Of a stretch of DNA of 64,000 bases, positions 1 to 8,680 are shown in pieces; the stretch's first letter is position 1, and every line of letters begins with the position of its first letter. The notes beneath the pieces are model-generated. The model worked only from the letters and a program-made list of their open reading frames with translations, was not told the origin of the DNA and ran no database searches. A program made the translations under genes and the position numbers. Source of the DNA: Streptomyces sp. NBC_00620 (GTDB taxonomy: Bacteria; Actinomycetota; Actinomycetes; Streptomycetales; Streptomycetaceae); NCBI RefSeq assembly GCF_026341825.1, contig NZ_JAPENY010000001.1, forward strand, positions 2,046,001 to 2,110,000, written 5' to 3'.

Positions 1-426
1 CGCCGTCGCGATCGCGCGGCGCAGCGCCCGCAGCCAGGCCGCCGCCGGGAACGTTCCGACGTCCGGGCTGCCGGGACGCAGATCGAAAAGAGGCGCACGC
101 GCGCGTGGCGCCCCGGCAGCCGCCGACACGCCGTCCAGGGGCAGCGCCGCCACGTCGGTGCCCGAACCCTGCCGGGCGGTCAGGTACCCCTCGGCGATCA
201 ACTGGTCGTACGCCGCCTTCGCCGTCCCCCGGGATACGCCCAGCTCGGCCGCGAGCCGCCGCGTCGCCGGCAGCCGCGTACCCGGCGCGAGCCGCCCGTC
301 GCGCACGGCGTCACGCAGCGCCCGTTCGAGCCCCGTTCTGCGCCCCGCGCCCGCATCGGGCTCCAGATGCAGGTCCACACCGACACCGGACCAGAAGTCA
401 TCCACGAAAAGCCGCCCCCTAGGCAC
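1..426 (-). CDS. MocR/PdxR-type GntR regulator (partial, 3' end outside window)
   Basis: The reverse strand reads from a GTG at 426 (another GTG is at 405) through a winged-helix GntR domain, residues about 20-85. The recognition-helix motif is VSRGTAKAAYDQL, followed by GYLTARQGSGT. After an Ala/Arg linker the start of a fold-type I aminotransferase-like domain appears (LFDLRPGSPDVGTFP). This layout, GntR head plus aminotransferase body, defines MocR/PdxR regulators, which usually bind PLP and control vitamin B6 or amino-acid genes. The gene runs off the left edge, so the PLP lysine is not visible. Family is confident; the target is unknown. Confidence 0.75.
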   Translation of the reverse strand, partial: MPRGRLFVDDFWSGVGVDLHLEPDAGAGRRTGLERALRDAVRDGRLAPGTRLPATRRLAAELGVSRGTAKAAYDQLIAEGYLTARQGSGTDVAALPLDGVSAAAGAPRARAPLFDLRPGSPDVGTFPAAAWLRALRRAIATA

Positions 427-507
427 GTGAATGGCCGGGCACCGCAAGAGGTACCCGGCCATCAATCTCGTATCAGCCCCTGAAAAGCACTGCCTCAGGG
501 AACCCCT

Positions 508-1968
508 TCAGCCCTTCAGGGCGGCCATCCACGCCTCGACCTCGTCGGAGCGCCGCGGCAGCCCGTCCGACAGGTTCCGGTTCCCGTCCTCGGTCACCAG
601 GATGTCGTCCTCGATGCGCACCCCGATGCCGCGGTACTCCTCCGGCACCGTCAGGTCGTCCGCCTGGAAGTACAGGCCGGGCTCGACGGTCAGGCACATG
701 CCCGGTTCCAGCGTGCCCTGCACATACGTCTCGGTCCGCGCGGCCGCGCAGTCGTGGACGTCCATGCCGAGCATGTGACCGGTGCCGTGCAGGGTCCAGC
801 GGCGCTGGAGGCCCAGCTCCAGGACGCGCTCGACCGGGCCCTCGACGAGGCCCCACTCGACCAGCTTCTCGGCCAGCACGCGCTGCGCGGCGTCGTGGAA
901 GTCGCGGTACTTGGCGCCCGGCTGCACGGCCGCGATACCGGCCTCCTGGGCCTCGTACACGGCGTCGTAGATCTTCTTCTGGATCTCCGTGTACGTGCCG
1001 TTGACGGGCAGCGTGCGCGTGACGTCGGCGGTGTAGAGCGTGTGCGTCTCGACGCCGGCGTCCAGCAGGAGCAGGTCGCCGGAGCGGACCGGACCGTCGT
1101 TGCGCACCCAGTGCAGCGTGCACGCGTGCGGCCCGGAGGCGCAGATCGAGCCGTACCCGATGTCGTTGCCCTCGACCCGCGCGCGCAGGAAGAAGGTGCC
1201 CTCGATGTAGCGCTCGCTGGTCGCCTCGGCCTTGTCGAGGACCTTCACGACGTCCTCGAAGCCACGCACGGTCGAGTCGACGGCCTTCTGGAGCTCACCG
1301 GCCTCGAACTCGTCCTTCACCAGCCGGGCCTCCGACAGGAAGACCCGCAGCTCCTCGTCGCGCTCGGCGGTCACCTTGTCGGTGAGTGCCGCCTCGACGC
1401 CGGCGTCGTAGCCGCGTACGACCCGGACCGGACCGGTGGCCTCGCGCAGCGCGTCGGCGAGCTCGCGGACGTCCGAGGCGGGGATGCCGTACAGCTGCCC
1501 GGCCTCCGTCAGGGAGTGGCGGCGGCCGACCCACAGCTCGCCCTGGCCGCTGAGCCAGAACTCGCCGTTCTCACGGTCGGAGCGCGGCAGCAGGTAAATG
1601 GTCGCCTTGTGCCCGTCAGTGGTCGGCTCCAGGACCAGGACGCCGTCCTCGGTCAGGTTGCCGGTGAGATACGCGTACTCGACCGAGGCGCGGAAGGGGT
1701 ACTCGGTGTCGTTCGAGCGGGTCTTCAGGTTGCCCGCGGGAACCACCAGGCGCTCGCCCGGGAAGCGCGCGGAGAGCGCGGCACGCCGGGTGGCGGTGTA
1801 CTCGGCCTGCGCGATCGGCTCCAGGCCGTGCAGCTCCGTGTCGGCCCAGCCGGACTTCATGCTCTCGGCCAGCTCGTCGGACACGCCCGGGTACAGGCCG
1901 TTCTTGCGCTGCTTGATCGGCTCTTCGGGAGTCTCGTCCGGGGTCTCCGGATTGAGCTCGTCCGCCAC
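508..1968 (-). CDS. pepP: Aminopeptidase P family protein (Xaa-Pro aminopeptidase)
   Basis: A 486-residue M24B metallopeptidase predicted to release N-terminal residues preceding proline in the cytoplasm. The N-terminal 40 residues are acidic and Pro-rich. The creatinase-type N-domain spans about 45-220 and the pita-bread catalytic domain about 230-475. The dinuclear metal ligands are visible in order: LLDAGVET, TADVTRT, HGTGHMLGMDVHD, VEPGLYF and RIEDDILV. Length is normal for actinobacterial PepP. It sits alone, convergent to nothing close, 99 bases downstream of the phosphatase gene on the same strand. Substrate preference beyond X-Pro is family inference. Confidence 0.93.
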   Translation of the reverse strand: MADELNPETPDETPEEPIKQRKNGLYPGVSDELAESMKSGWADTELHGLEPIAQAEYTATRRAALSARFPGERLVVPAGNLKTRSNDTEYPFRASVEYAYLTGNLTEDGVLVLEPTTDGHKATIYLLPRSDRENGEFWLSGQGELWVGRRHSLTEAGQLYGIPASDVRELADALREATGPVRVVRGYDAGVEAALTDKVTAERDEELRVFLSEARLVKDEFEAGELQKAVDSTVRGFEDVVKVLDKAEATSERYIEGTFFLRARVEGNDIGYGSICASGPHACTLHWVRNDGPVRSGDLLLLDAGVETHTLYTADVTRTLPVNGTYTEIQKKIYDAVYEAQEAGIAAVQPGAKYRDFHDAAQRVLAEKLVEWGLVEGPVERVLELGLQRRWTLHGTGHMLGMDVHDCAAARTETYVQGTLEPGMCLTVEPGLYFQADDLTVPEEYRGIGVRIEDDILVTEDGNRNLSDGLPRRSDEVEAWMAALKG

Positions 1969-2067
1969 GGTCTGCCTCCTAGATACGACTTTGGACCCCC
2001 ACCATCGTACGGTCGTACTGAAGGGGGTCCAGAGCCGGAAGACCTGTTACGCGGGGCGCGTGGCCAC

Positions 2068-3588
2068 TCACTCGAAGCGCGCCGCCAGGAGTACGACGTC
2101 CTCCTCGGAGTCCGCCGAGTCCAGCCCGTCCGGCAGCACACTCCGTAGTACGTGATCGGCGAGCGCGCCGGGATCGTCGCGCACCGTCTTCGGAACGCTC
2201 GCCGCCGCCGCGTGCAGCCGCGCGAAGGCGCGGTCCATGGGGTCGCCGGTGCGGTGCAGCAAGCCGTCCGTGTACAGGAGGACGGTCTCCCCGGGTTCGG
2301 CGGTCAGCTCGACGCTCGGCGCCTCCCAGCAGGCGAGCATGCCCAGGGGCGCCGACAGGGAGGTCTCCACGAACTCCGTGCGCCGCGGGCCGATCACCAG
2401 GGGCGGGCTGTGTCCGGCCCCGGCGAGCGTGATCTTGCGCAGCGCGGGCTCGCAGTACGCGAAGAGAGCGGTCGCGGAGCGGGCCGGCTCGGTGAGCCGC
2501 ATCAGCAGTTCGAGGTCGGAGAGGACGGCGACGGGGTCCTCGCCCTCCATGACCGCGTACGCCCGCAGGGACGCTCTCAGCCGGCCCATCGCGGCCATCG
2601 CGCTGGGCCCGGACCCGGTGACGGAGCCGACCGCGAGGCCGAGCGCGGCGTCGGGCAGCGGCAGCGCGTCGTACCAGTCGCCGCCGCCGCGCGGACCGGT
2701 GCGGTGCCGGGCAGCCAGCTGGACGCCGGAGACCCGGGGCAGCCGTGAGGGAAGCAGCTCCTCGGAGACCGTCGCGAGGCACGCGCGCGTGCGCTCCAGT
2801 TCCAGCAGCCGTGCCAGGTGCTCGGTCGCGTGCCGGGCGTACCGGCCGATGAGGTGGCGCTGGCGCTCGACCGGTTCGGCGGGCTCGTCGTAGAGCCATA
2901 CGGCGGCGCCCAGGCGGCCCGCGGCGTCCGTGGACAGGGGCAGCGCGTAGCTCGCGGCATAGCCGAGCTGTGCGGCCACCTCGCGGTGGCGGGGGTCGAG
3001 ACCGTCCTCGGAGAACAGGTCGGGCTGGGTGATCTCCGCCTCGCCGCCGGGCAGTCCGGCCGCCGTGTCGAGGAGCTTCCCGTACGCCATGCAGCTGCGC
3101 GGAATCGTCTCGATGTGGCCGAGATCGGCCCGCGCGAGGCCCAGGCCGATCGTGGTGTCGGGGCCGAGTCCGTCGCCCGGTTCCATGACGACGAGACCGC
3201 GCCGGGCGCCCACCAGGGCGGCTCCGGCGCGCAGCAGCTCCTCGAGTGCGTCGCTCAGTGTCGCGGTGCGCGCCAGGCGCTCGGTGAGCTCGTGGAGCGT
3301 GGTCAGATCGGAGACCAGTCCCGCGAGACGATCTTGGAGATCGGCCCCGGGGCCGGTGGAAGAGGTGGCCGAAGGGGTAACCGTGACAGCGGACGTCGGC
3401 GCGACAGTGTGTGCGGGCGAGGGAACCGTGGAGTCGATTCCAGCCACTTTCGGAAGGTGAGGGGCGCTCATGGCGTCCGGCTTTCCGACCGGTGCGTATT
3501 GCTCAATAGCATCGCAAACCCCCATGTCGTTCTGCGCCGCAAGCAGTGTCTCCACATGTACACGCACTCGTGAGGGGATGTCCAGCAT
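2068..3588 (-). CDS. SpoIIE/PP2C-type phosphatase with GAF-like sensor domain
   Basis: A 506-residue protein starting at ATG 3588 (MLDIPSRVRV), with AGGA just upstream; a longer frame to 3714 exists but lacks a better site. After a Pro/Thr/Ser-rich linker (about 60-90) comes a GAF-like domain (about 100-270), then a PPM/SpoIIE phosphatase domain (about 295-505). Conserved blocks are GGGDWYDALPLP, LLYTDGL and EEDVVLLAARF. The usual metal-binding GDVxGHG block reads GSVTGSG, so one acidic ligand is Ser; activity may be reduced. Relatives dephosphorylate anti-anti-sigma factors. No partner anti-sigma gene is adjacent; the ATPase at 6842-7495 is the nearest candidate. Confidence 0.85.
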   Translation of the reverse strand: MLDIPSRVRVHVETLLAAQNDMGVCDAIEQYAPVGKPDAMSAPHLPKVAGIDSTVPSPAHTVAPTSAVTVTPSATSSTGPGADLQDRLAGLVSDLTTLHELTERLARTATLSDALEELLRAGAALVGARRGLVVMEPGDGLGPDTTIGLGLARADLGHIETIPRSCMAYGKLLDTAAGLPGGEAEITQPDLFSEDGLDPRHREVAAQLGYAASYALPLSTDAAGRLGAAVWLYDEPAEPVERQRHLIGRYARHATEHLARLLELERTRACLATVSEELLPSRLPRVSGVQLAARHRTGPRGGGDWYDALPLPDAALGLAVGSVTGSGPSAMAAMGRLRASLRAYAVMEGEDPVAVLSDLELLMRLTEPARSATALFAYCEPALRKITLAGAGHSPPLVIGPRRTEFVETSLSAPLGMLACWEAPSVELTAEPGETVLLYTDGLLHRTGDPMDRAFARLHAAAASVPKTVRDDPGALADHVLRSVLPDGLDSADSEEDVVLLAARFE

Positions 3589-4070
3589 TGTCCTGCCGGG
3601 ATTCCTGGTGTCCGTGAGACCGGCGGTAACCCTTGCGCGAAAGTAAAGTTGGCCTAAAACTGACTCGGGTAACGGCTTGTTGAGGTCGACTGGCCTAGTT
3701 CGACGGAGCGTCACAGCGGTTGTGATGGGTACGTACTCGGTGAAGGCCAGGGGTGGTTGCGATTCGCCCGGAACCTGGCGACGGACCCGGGCGTCTTAAC
3801 CACCGACGACCGTGCCCCATCCTCCCGTGGCGGAGGCGGCTAGAAGTACACGGGACGGCAAAACGCCAGGCGCCGCCACCCCACGCCATGCCCATGCTTT
3901 AGGCACACGCAGTATGGACGCGGACGCAGCCCAAGGCTCGGCCCATAGGGGTTCCCCTTGTTTCCAGCAAGGGTGTGATGCGCCAGCAGGTACGCACGGT
4001 GAAGTGATCGACACATGATGTGAGTGGTCCACAGTGTTGCCAGGCGTGCAACGGAAAGGAACGAGCGCTC
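3589..4070. other. 482-bp gene-poor divergent region
   Basis: Lies between the phosphatase gene (leftward) and the primase-domain gene (rightward), so it must hold both promoters. Bases 3640-3665 are comparatively AT-rich and may belong to the phosphatase promoter, but no convincing -35/-10 pair stands out. Open frames here are short and have no ribosome sites. No repeat or hairpin of note was seen. Confidence 0.4.
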
Positions 4071-4736
4071 ATGCGCGAGATCCTCGGAAGGCGACGCAGG
4101 CTCCTGTCCAGGCGAAACAACGGGAGGCCTGAGATGCTCAAGTCCGCCCTGACCTTCGCGACCGAATGGCAGTGGCCCGTACTCCCGGGTGTGGCATCGG
4201 ACCCGCAGGGGCGCGCCCGCTGCGGATGCCCCGACCCGGAATGCACGGTGCCCGGCGCCCACCCCTTCGACCCCGGCCTCCTCGCGGCCACCACCGACGA
4301 GCGCATGGTGCGCTGGTGGTGGACCAACCGGCCGACGGCACCGATCGTGCTGGCCACCGGCGAGCAGGCCCCCTGCGCGGTGAGCCTGCCCGCCCTCGCG
4401 GCGGCCCGCGCGCTCGCCGCCCTCGACCGCCAGGGCATGCGCCTGGGCCCGGTCGTCGCGGCTCCCACGCGATGGGCGATCCTCGTCGCGCCGTACTCCC
4501 TGGAGCAGCTCGGCGAGCTGCTGTACGCCAAGGACTACGTCCCCGGCTCGCTCCGCTTCCACGGAGAGGGCGGCTACATCGCGCTGCCTCCGTCGGAGAC
4601 GGGGCAGGGCCAGATCCGCTGGGAACGCGCACCACTGCCCGGCTCGGCCGCGCCCTGGGTGCCCGATGTGGAGGCCGTGGTGGACGCGGTGGTCGAGGCC
4701 CTCACTCGTACGGGTGTGAGCGCGCCCGAGTTGTAG
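4071..4736 (+). CDS. Bifunctional primase/polymerase (Prim-Pol) N-terminal domain protein
   Basis: A 221-residue protein; ATG 4071 is chosen because AAAGGA lies 10 bases upstream. A basic N-terminus (REILGRRRRLLSRR) precedes a Prim-Pol-like core: FATEWQWPVLPGV, a Cys-rich CGCPDPEC segment, MVRWWWTNRPTAPIVLATG and SLRFHGEGGYIALPPSET. The family resembles the archaeo-eukaryotic primase-like domain found in plasmid and phage replication proteins. This stand-alone version lacks a helicase partner and the clear DxD of active AEP enzymes, so enzymatic activity is doubtful. Such orphan copies are common in Streptomyces cores. A paralogue of the same class is at 14756-15637. Confidence 0.75.
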   Translation: MREILGRRRRLLSRRNNGRPEMLKSALTFATEWQWPVLPGVASDPQGRARCGCPDPECTVPGAHPFDPGLLAATTDERMVRWWWTNRPTAPIVLATGEQAPCAVSLPALAAARALAALDRQGMRLGPVVAAPTRWAILVAPYSLEQLGELLYAKDYVPGSLRFHGEGGYIALPPSETGQGQIRWERAPLPGSAAPWVPDVEAVVDAVVEALTRTGVSAPEL

Positions 4737-4792
4737 GGGTGTCGGGCGCGCGGCGAACCGGGCGCCCGCCCACGGTCGTTATCTTCAGCCTC

Positions 4793-5422
4793 ATGAACCT
4801 TCGCCTGCTCGCACTCGCGGGCGTAGTGGCGGTCACGGTGGCACTTCCACTGGCCGTGGCATCCGCGGGACCCGTCGGAGATGCGGATCCCGCGGATGTA
4901 CGTGCGTCCGGGCGCTCTCAGGACTCCGGGCACTCCCAACACTCCGAAGACGCCGGACTCTCCGACGGCGCGGGACATTCCGCGGGCTCCGCAGACTCCA
5001 CAGACTCCGCGGACTCGGAGGACGGCAACGACAAGGGGCCTGCCGCCGACCCCGCGCGATCGCCCCTGCTGCTCGGCCTCGGTCTCGCCACCGCCGCCCG
5101 CTGCGGCCCCGAACTCTCCTCGCCCGACGGCATCGAGGCGCAGACCTGCGTCCTGACGCAGGGTGAGGAGACCTGGGCGCGGACGTACTACCGCAACGCG
5201 ACCGGTGACGAGCTGAGTTCCGTACTGAGCCTCATGGAGCCGGGGGGCCGCACGGTGCTGATGCGCTGCGCGGTGGGCGCGGAGGACGACCCCGGGGCGT
5301 GCGAGACGCCGAGGGGGCGTACGACGGGCGATGTGGGGGCGTACGCGGCGGTCGCGGAGTTCGCGAAGGGCGGCGAGGACGGGCCGCTGCTGCTGCGGTC
5401 GGGGAGCAACTCGGCGCCGTAA
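4793..5422 (+). CDS. Secreted Ser/Asp-rich hypothetical protein
   Basis: A 209-residue protein with a clear Sec signal peptide (MNLRLLALAGVVAVTVALPL, cleavage near AVASAG). Residues 35-85 form a low-complexity tail rich in Ser, Asp, His and Gly (repeated DS and HS pairs). The folded remainder contains three or four cysteines (RCGPE, QTCVL, MRCAV, GACET), consistent with disulfides outside the membrane. I do not recognise a family. It follows the primase-domain gene by 56 bases and is probably separately transcribed. Function unknown. Confidence 0.75.
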   Translation: MNLRLLALAGVVAVTVALPLAVASAGPVGDADPADVRASGRSQDSGHSQHSEDAGLSDGAGHSAGSADSTDSADSEDGNDKGPAADPARSPLLLGLGLATAARCGPELSSPDGIEAQTCVLTQGEETWARTYYRNATGDELSSVLSLMEPGGRTVLMRCAVGAEDDPGACETPRGRTTGDVGAYAAVAEFAKGGEDGPLLLRSGSNSAP

Positions 5423-5655
5423 CAAGGCGGTTGGCGCTGTCCCGGACTCCGCACATGAAAAGACCCGGTTGCTGGCGACGGGGGATGCACCAGCAACCGG
5501 GCTACTCGAACGGTAACAAGAGATCGGCGGTTCGCAAATTCGGTCTTGGCTATTCGGACACGAATTCACCGGTCAGTACGGGGAGTTGTGACAGGAGTCA
5601 CCCATCTGGTGAGTCCTGACCAGCTGACCGGTCGGTCAGTTTCCCTTCCTGTGTG

Positions 5656-6645
5656 TCAGCTGAGCGTCACCTGTCGGTTGGTGAGGCCGCCGCGTGCCCG
5701 GCGCTCGTCCGTGGTGAGTGGTGCGTCCGTGGCCAGGGCGGTGGTGAGGCGCTCGGCGAAGGTGGCCGCCGGCTTCTCGATGTCGTCCGCCGTGACGCCT
5801 GTCGGCAGGTCCCAGACGGGCACGGTGAGCCCGTGTGCACGGAAGGAGCCGACCAGGCGGGTGCCCTCGCCGAGGCTCGACTGCCCGGCAGCGCGCAGCC
5901 GCGCGAGCGCGTCCAGAAGCCGCTCCTCCGGGTAGGGCATGACCCAGCGCAGATGGTTCTTGTCGGGGGTCTCGCACCAGTAGGCGGCATCGACGCCGGA
6001 GAGCTTCACGGTCGGGATGGCGGCGGCGTTGGCCCGCTCCAGGGAGGCGGTCACCTCCGGCGTCGCGTTCTCCGCGTCCGGGACCCAGAACTCGAAACCC
6101 GCGTGCACAACTGGCTCGAACGCGCCTTCGGGGTCGAGGAGATCCTGGAGTCGGGGACCGTCGGCCGGGGCGCGGCGGCCCTCGACCGGGGTGCCGGGCT
6201 TCGCGGCCAGCGCGCGCTGGAGGGTGTCGGCGAGGTCGCGGCTGATGTCGCCGGAGGCCGTGTCGTTCTGCAGGCCGATCAGGACCGAGCCGTCGTCGCG
6301 GCGCAGCGCGGGCCACGCCATCGGCAGGACGGTGGCGAGCGTGACCGAGGGAACGCCCTCCGGAAGGCTCTCCCTGAGCTTCAGCTCGACGGTCGCGGCG
6401 GGCACCAGCTCGCGGAGCGCGACCCAGTCGCCCTCGCCCGCCAGGCCTTCGAAGGGGCGATGCACCAGCTCGGTCGCGGCGTGCGCGGCGGCCCGGCCGT
6501 GACAGGCCTTGTAGCGGCGGCCACTGCCGCAGGGGCAGGGTTCGCGAGCGCCGACAACCGGGAAGTGTCCATCAGCGCCTCCGGCACGGGCACCATCTTT
6601 CAGCTGAGGCTGCTTGGCCTTCGTCTGCGGTCGCTTCTTGGCCAT
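5656..6645 (-). CDS. DUF5926 family protein with SEC-C zinc motif
   Basis: A 329-residue protein from ATG 6645 (MAKKRPQTKAK), preceded by GGGAG. The Lys-rich N-terminus is followed by a SEC-C motif, EPCPCGSGRRYKACHG, the zinc-binding module known from the SecA C-terminus. The remaining 270 residues match the actinobacterial DUF5926 pattern, with no catalytic motif I can identify. It is predicted to be cytosolic. The gene lies 196 bases downstream of the ATPase gene on the same strand. The SEC-C motif suggests protein or ribosome interaction; that is inference. Confidence 0.85.
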   Translation of the reverse strand: MAKKRPQTKAKQPQLKDGARAGGADGHFPVVGAREPCPCGSGRRYKACHGRAAAHAATELVHRPFEGLAGEGDWVALRELVPAATVELKLRESLPEGVPSVTLATVLPMAWPALRRDDGSVLIGLQNDTASGDISRDLADTLQRALAAKPGTPVEGRRAPADGPRLQDLLDPEGAFEPVVHAGFEFWVPDAENATPEVTASLERANAAAIPTVKLSGVDAAYWCETPDKNHLRWVMPYPEERLLDALARLRAAGQSSLGEGTRLVGSFRAHGLTVPVWDLPTGVTADDIEKPAATFAERLTTALATDAPLTTDERRARGGLTNRQVTLS

Positions 6646-6841
6646 CGTGGCTGTCTCCCGGTTACGGCTCGTCTCGTACGGGCGCGAGCCTAGCCGTTTG
6701 TACGGGGGCCGACGGGACCCTGTGGACAACGCACCGAGTCGTCCCGGAAGCGGCGCTTCAGCATGCGTATGCGCCTGTCCGCGTCTCAGACACCTCGGTC
6801 CATGCCGTCGTCGGCTCAGCAGTCCATGCCGTCTTCGGGGC

Positions 6842-7495
6842 TCAGTCCATGTCGTCGAAGGCGTCCGCGAAGTCCAGGTCGGGTATCGCCGGCCGCGGTA
6901 TCAGCGGCTGCCGGTGCGGTGCCGGTGACGCGACGCGCGTAGCGAAGTCGTCGTGCCGGCGCGCTGCCTTCACGTTGTCCTGGACGACGACCCAGACCGT
7001 GACCTCTCCGTGGACGTCGTCCCGGACGCCCCAGTCCTTGGCCAGTGCCGTGATGATGTTCAGCCCGCGGCCGCCGCGCGCGGTGACCGAGGGCGTGGCC
7101 GGAACCGGACGGGTCGGACCACCGCCGTCCGTCACCTCGACGGTGAGCCTTCCGGACGGATCGACACGCCACGCGGCGCGGACGTCGCCGTCCCCCGCCA
7201 AGGCGTCACCCAGCGGCCTGCCGTGCCGACAGGCGTTGCTGAGCAGTTCGGAAAGGATCAGTACGGCGTCGTCGATGACCGTTTCCGCCACGCCACCGGT
7301 GCGCAGCTGATCCCGCATCCGGTGTCTTGCTTCCCCCACGCCCGCAGGGCCATGAGGTACGGCCATGCTCGACGACGTGGGCACCTCCTGTGCCACCACC
7401 AACGCCACCCCCGAGACCTCCTTTGCCCCACGCCACGGTGTGGATGCCCCTTTGAACTGGACCGGAAACCGGCCAATCCACGTCTGCTGACGCAC
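6842..7495 (-). CDS. Anti-sigma-type ATP-binding protein (HATPase_c_2)
   Basis: A 217-residue GHKL-fold protein of the RsbW/SpoIIAB-like class abundant in Streptomyces. The N box is LSELLSNACRHG, the G1 box VTDGGGP and the G2 box GGRGLNIITAL, all intact. The C-terminal 50 residues are a basic-then-acidic tail ending in DFADAFDDMD. Such proteins bind ATP and may phosphorylate anti-anti-sigma factors or sequester sigma factors. No sigma or antagonist gene is adjacent. Just downstream (6780-6860) a motif resembling tccatgccgtcgtcgg recurs three times, overlapping the 3' end of the gene. Confidence 0.85.
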   Translation of the reverse strand: MRQQTWIGRFPVQFKGASTPWRGAKEVSGVALVVAQEVPTSSSMAVPHGPAGVGEARHRMRDQLRTGGVAETVIDDAVLILSELLSNACRHGRPLGDALAGDGDVRAAWRVDPSGRLTVEVTDGGGPTRPVPATPSVTARGGRGLNIITALAKDWGVRDDVHGEVTVWVVVQDNVKAARRHDDFATRVASPAPHRQPLIPRPAIPDLDFADAFDDMD

Positions 7496-7613
7496 TCGTA
7501 ACGATCGAATACGGAGCGAACGCGCCGGTGCACTCCCTGTAGCGGTGTGGCCGGTTCTCGATGGTGTTGTGTGGGATTACTGAAGGTAACTGGCTGAAAA
7601 TGTGCGTGTGAGG

Positions 7614-8423
7614 TCAGCGGTCCAGCTGGCGCAGAACCGCGCGGGGCCGGTTGGTGATGATGGCGTCGATGCCCAGTTCAACGCAGAGATCGACATCCTC
7701 GGGTTCGTTCACGGTCCAGACATGGACCTGGTGCCCGGCGCGTTTCAGGCGCTCGATGTAGGCGGGGTGGCTGCGCACGATCCGCATCGACGGGCCTGCG
7801 ATCCGGACACCCGCGGGCAGCCGTCCGTCGCGCAGCCGGGGCGAGATGAACTGCAGCAGATAGACCGTGGGCAGCGCCGGGGACGCGGCCCGGACGCGGT
7901 GCAGTGAACGCGCCGAGAAACTCATGACGCGTACGGGCGACTCGGCGGCGGAGTCCGGGGCGTCCAGGCCGAAACGCTTCAGCAGGTGCAGCAGCCGCTC
8001 CTCGACCTGGCCCGCCCAGCGCGTGGGGTGTTTGGTCTCGATGGCCAGCTCGACCCGGCGGCCCGCGTCGGCGACGAGTTCGAGCAGCCGCTCCAGGGTG
8101 AGGACGGAGGTGTCCTCGCGGTCCCCGGGGCCGTACTCCCAGTCGGGGGACTCGTCGCGGTTCTTCCAAGCGCCGAAGTCCAGCGCCGCGAGGTCGGCGA
8201 GCTCCAGGGCCGAGACCGCTCCGCGTCCGTTCGACGTACGGTTGACGCGGCGGTCGTGGACGCAGACGAGATGGCCGTCCGCGGTCAGCCGTACATCGCA
8301 CTCGAGGGCGTCCGCGCCGTCCTCGATCGCCTTCTTGTACGCGGCCAGGGTGTGCTCGGGTGCCTCTTCGGAGGCTCCGCGGTGGGCTACGACCTGGATC
8401 GGGTGCTGTCGTGCGTGGGTCAC
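7614..8423 (-). CDS. glpQ: Glycerophosphodiester phosphodiesterase
   Basis: A 269-residue cytoplasmic-type GDPD with a TIM-barrel fold (no signal peptide), like UgpQ. The signature VAHRGASEEAPEHTLAAYKK and the metal/catalytic block ALECDVRLTADGHLVCVHD are intact, with His residues at both catalytic positions and ExD ligands. Later barrel strands include VELAIETKHP and HVWTVNEPEDVD. It would hydrolyse glycerophosphodiesters to glycerol-3-phosphate and an alcohol. The gene is transcribed leftward alone, divergent from the HtrA gene across 257 bases. Substrate is family inference; glpQ and ugpQ are both used for such genes. Confidence 0.92.
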   Translation of the reverse strand: MTHARQHPIQVVAHRGASEEAPEHTLAAYKKAIEDGADALECDVRLTADGHLVCVHDRRVNRTSNGRGAVSALELADLAALDFGAWKNRDESPDWEYGPGDREDTSVLTLERLLELVADAGRRVELAIETKHPTRWAGQVEERLLHLLKRFGLDAPDSAAESPVRVMSFSARSLHRVRAASPALPTVYLLQFISPRLRDGRLPAGVRIAGPSMRIVRSHPAYIERLKRAGHQVHVWTVNEPEDVDLCVELGIDAIITNRPRAVLRQLDR

Positions 8424-8680
8424 CGCGTCATGGTGCCACCGTCGCGGAGCAGGCGTGAGGGCGAATACGTCGAGAATGGGTTAATTTCGCCTGACAAGTC
8501 CCTTATAAAGGCTGGCCGGGGACACACAGGGACCGCTTATGGTGCTCTGACGCCCAGTGGGAAAAGCTGACGGCAGACAAAAGCACATGCACAGCTGAAT
8601 CGCGCCGGACCGCCGACAAGCGTGAGTGAGCGTGACCGAGTGCGACCGAGAACAACAGCCGTGGACTGAGGAGAAGAGCT

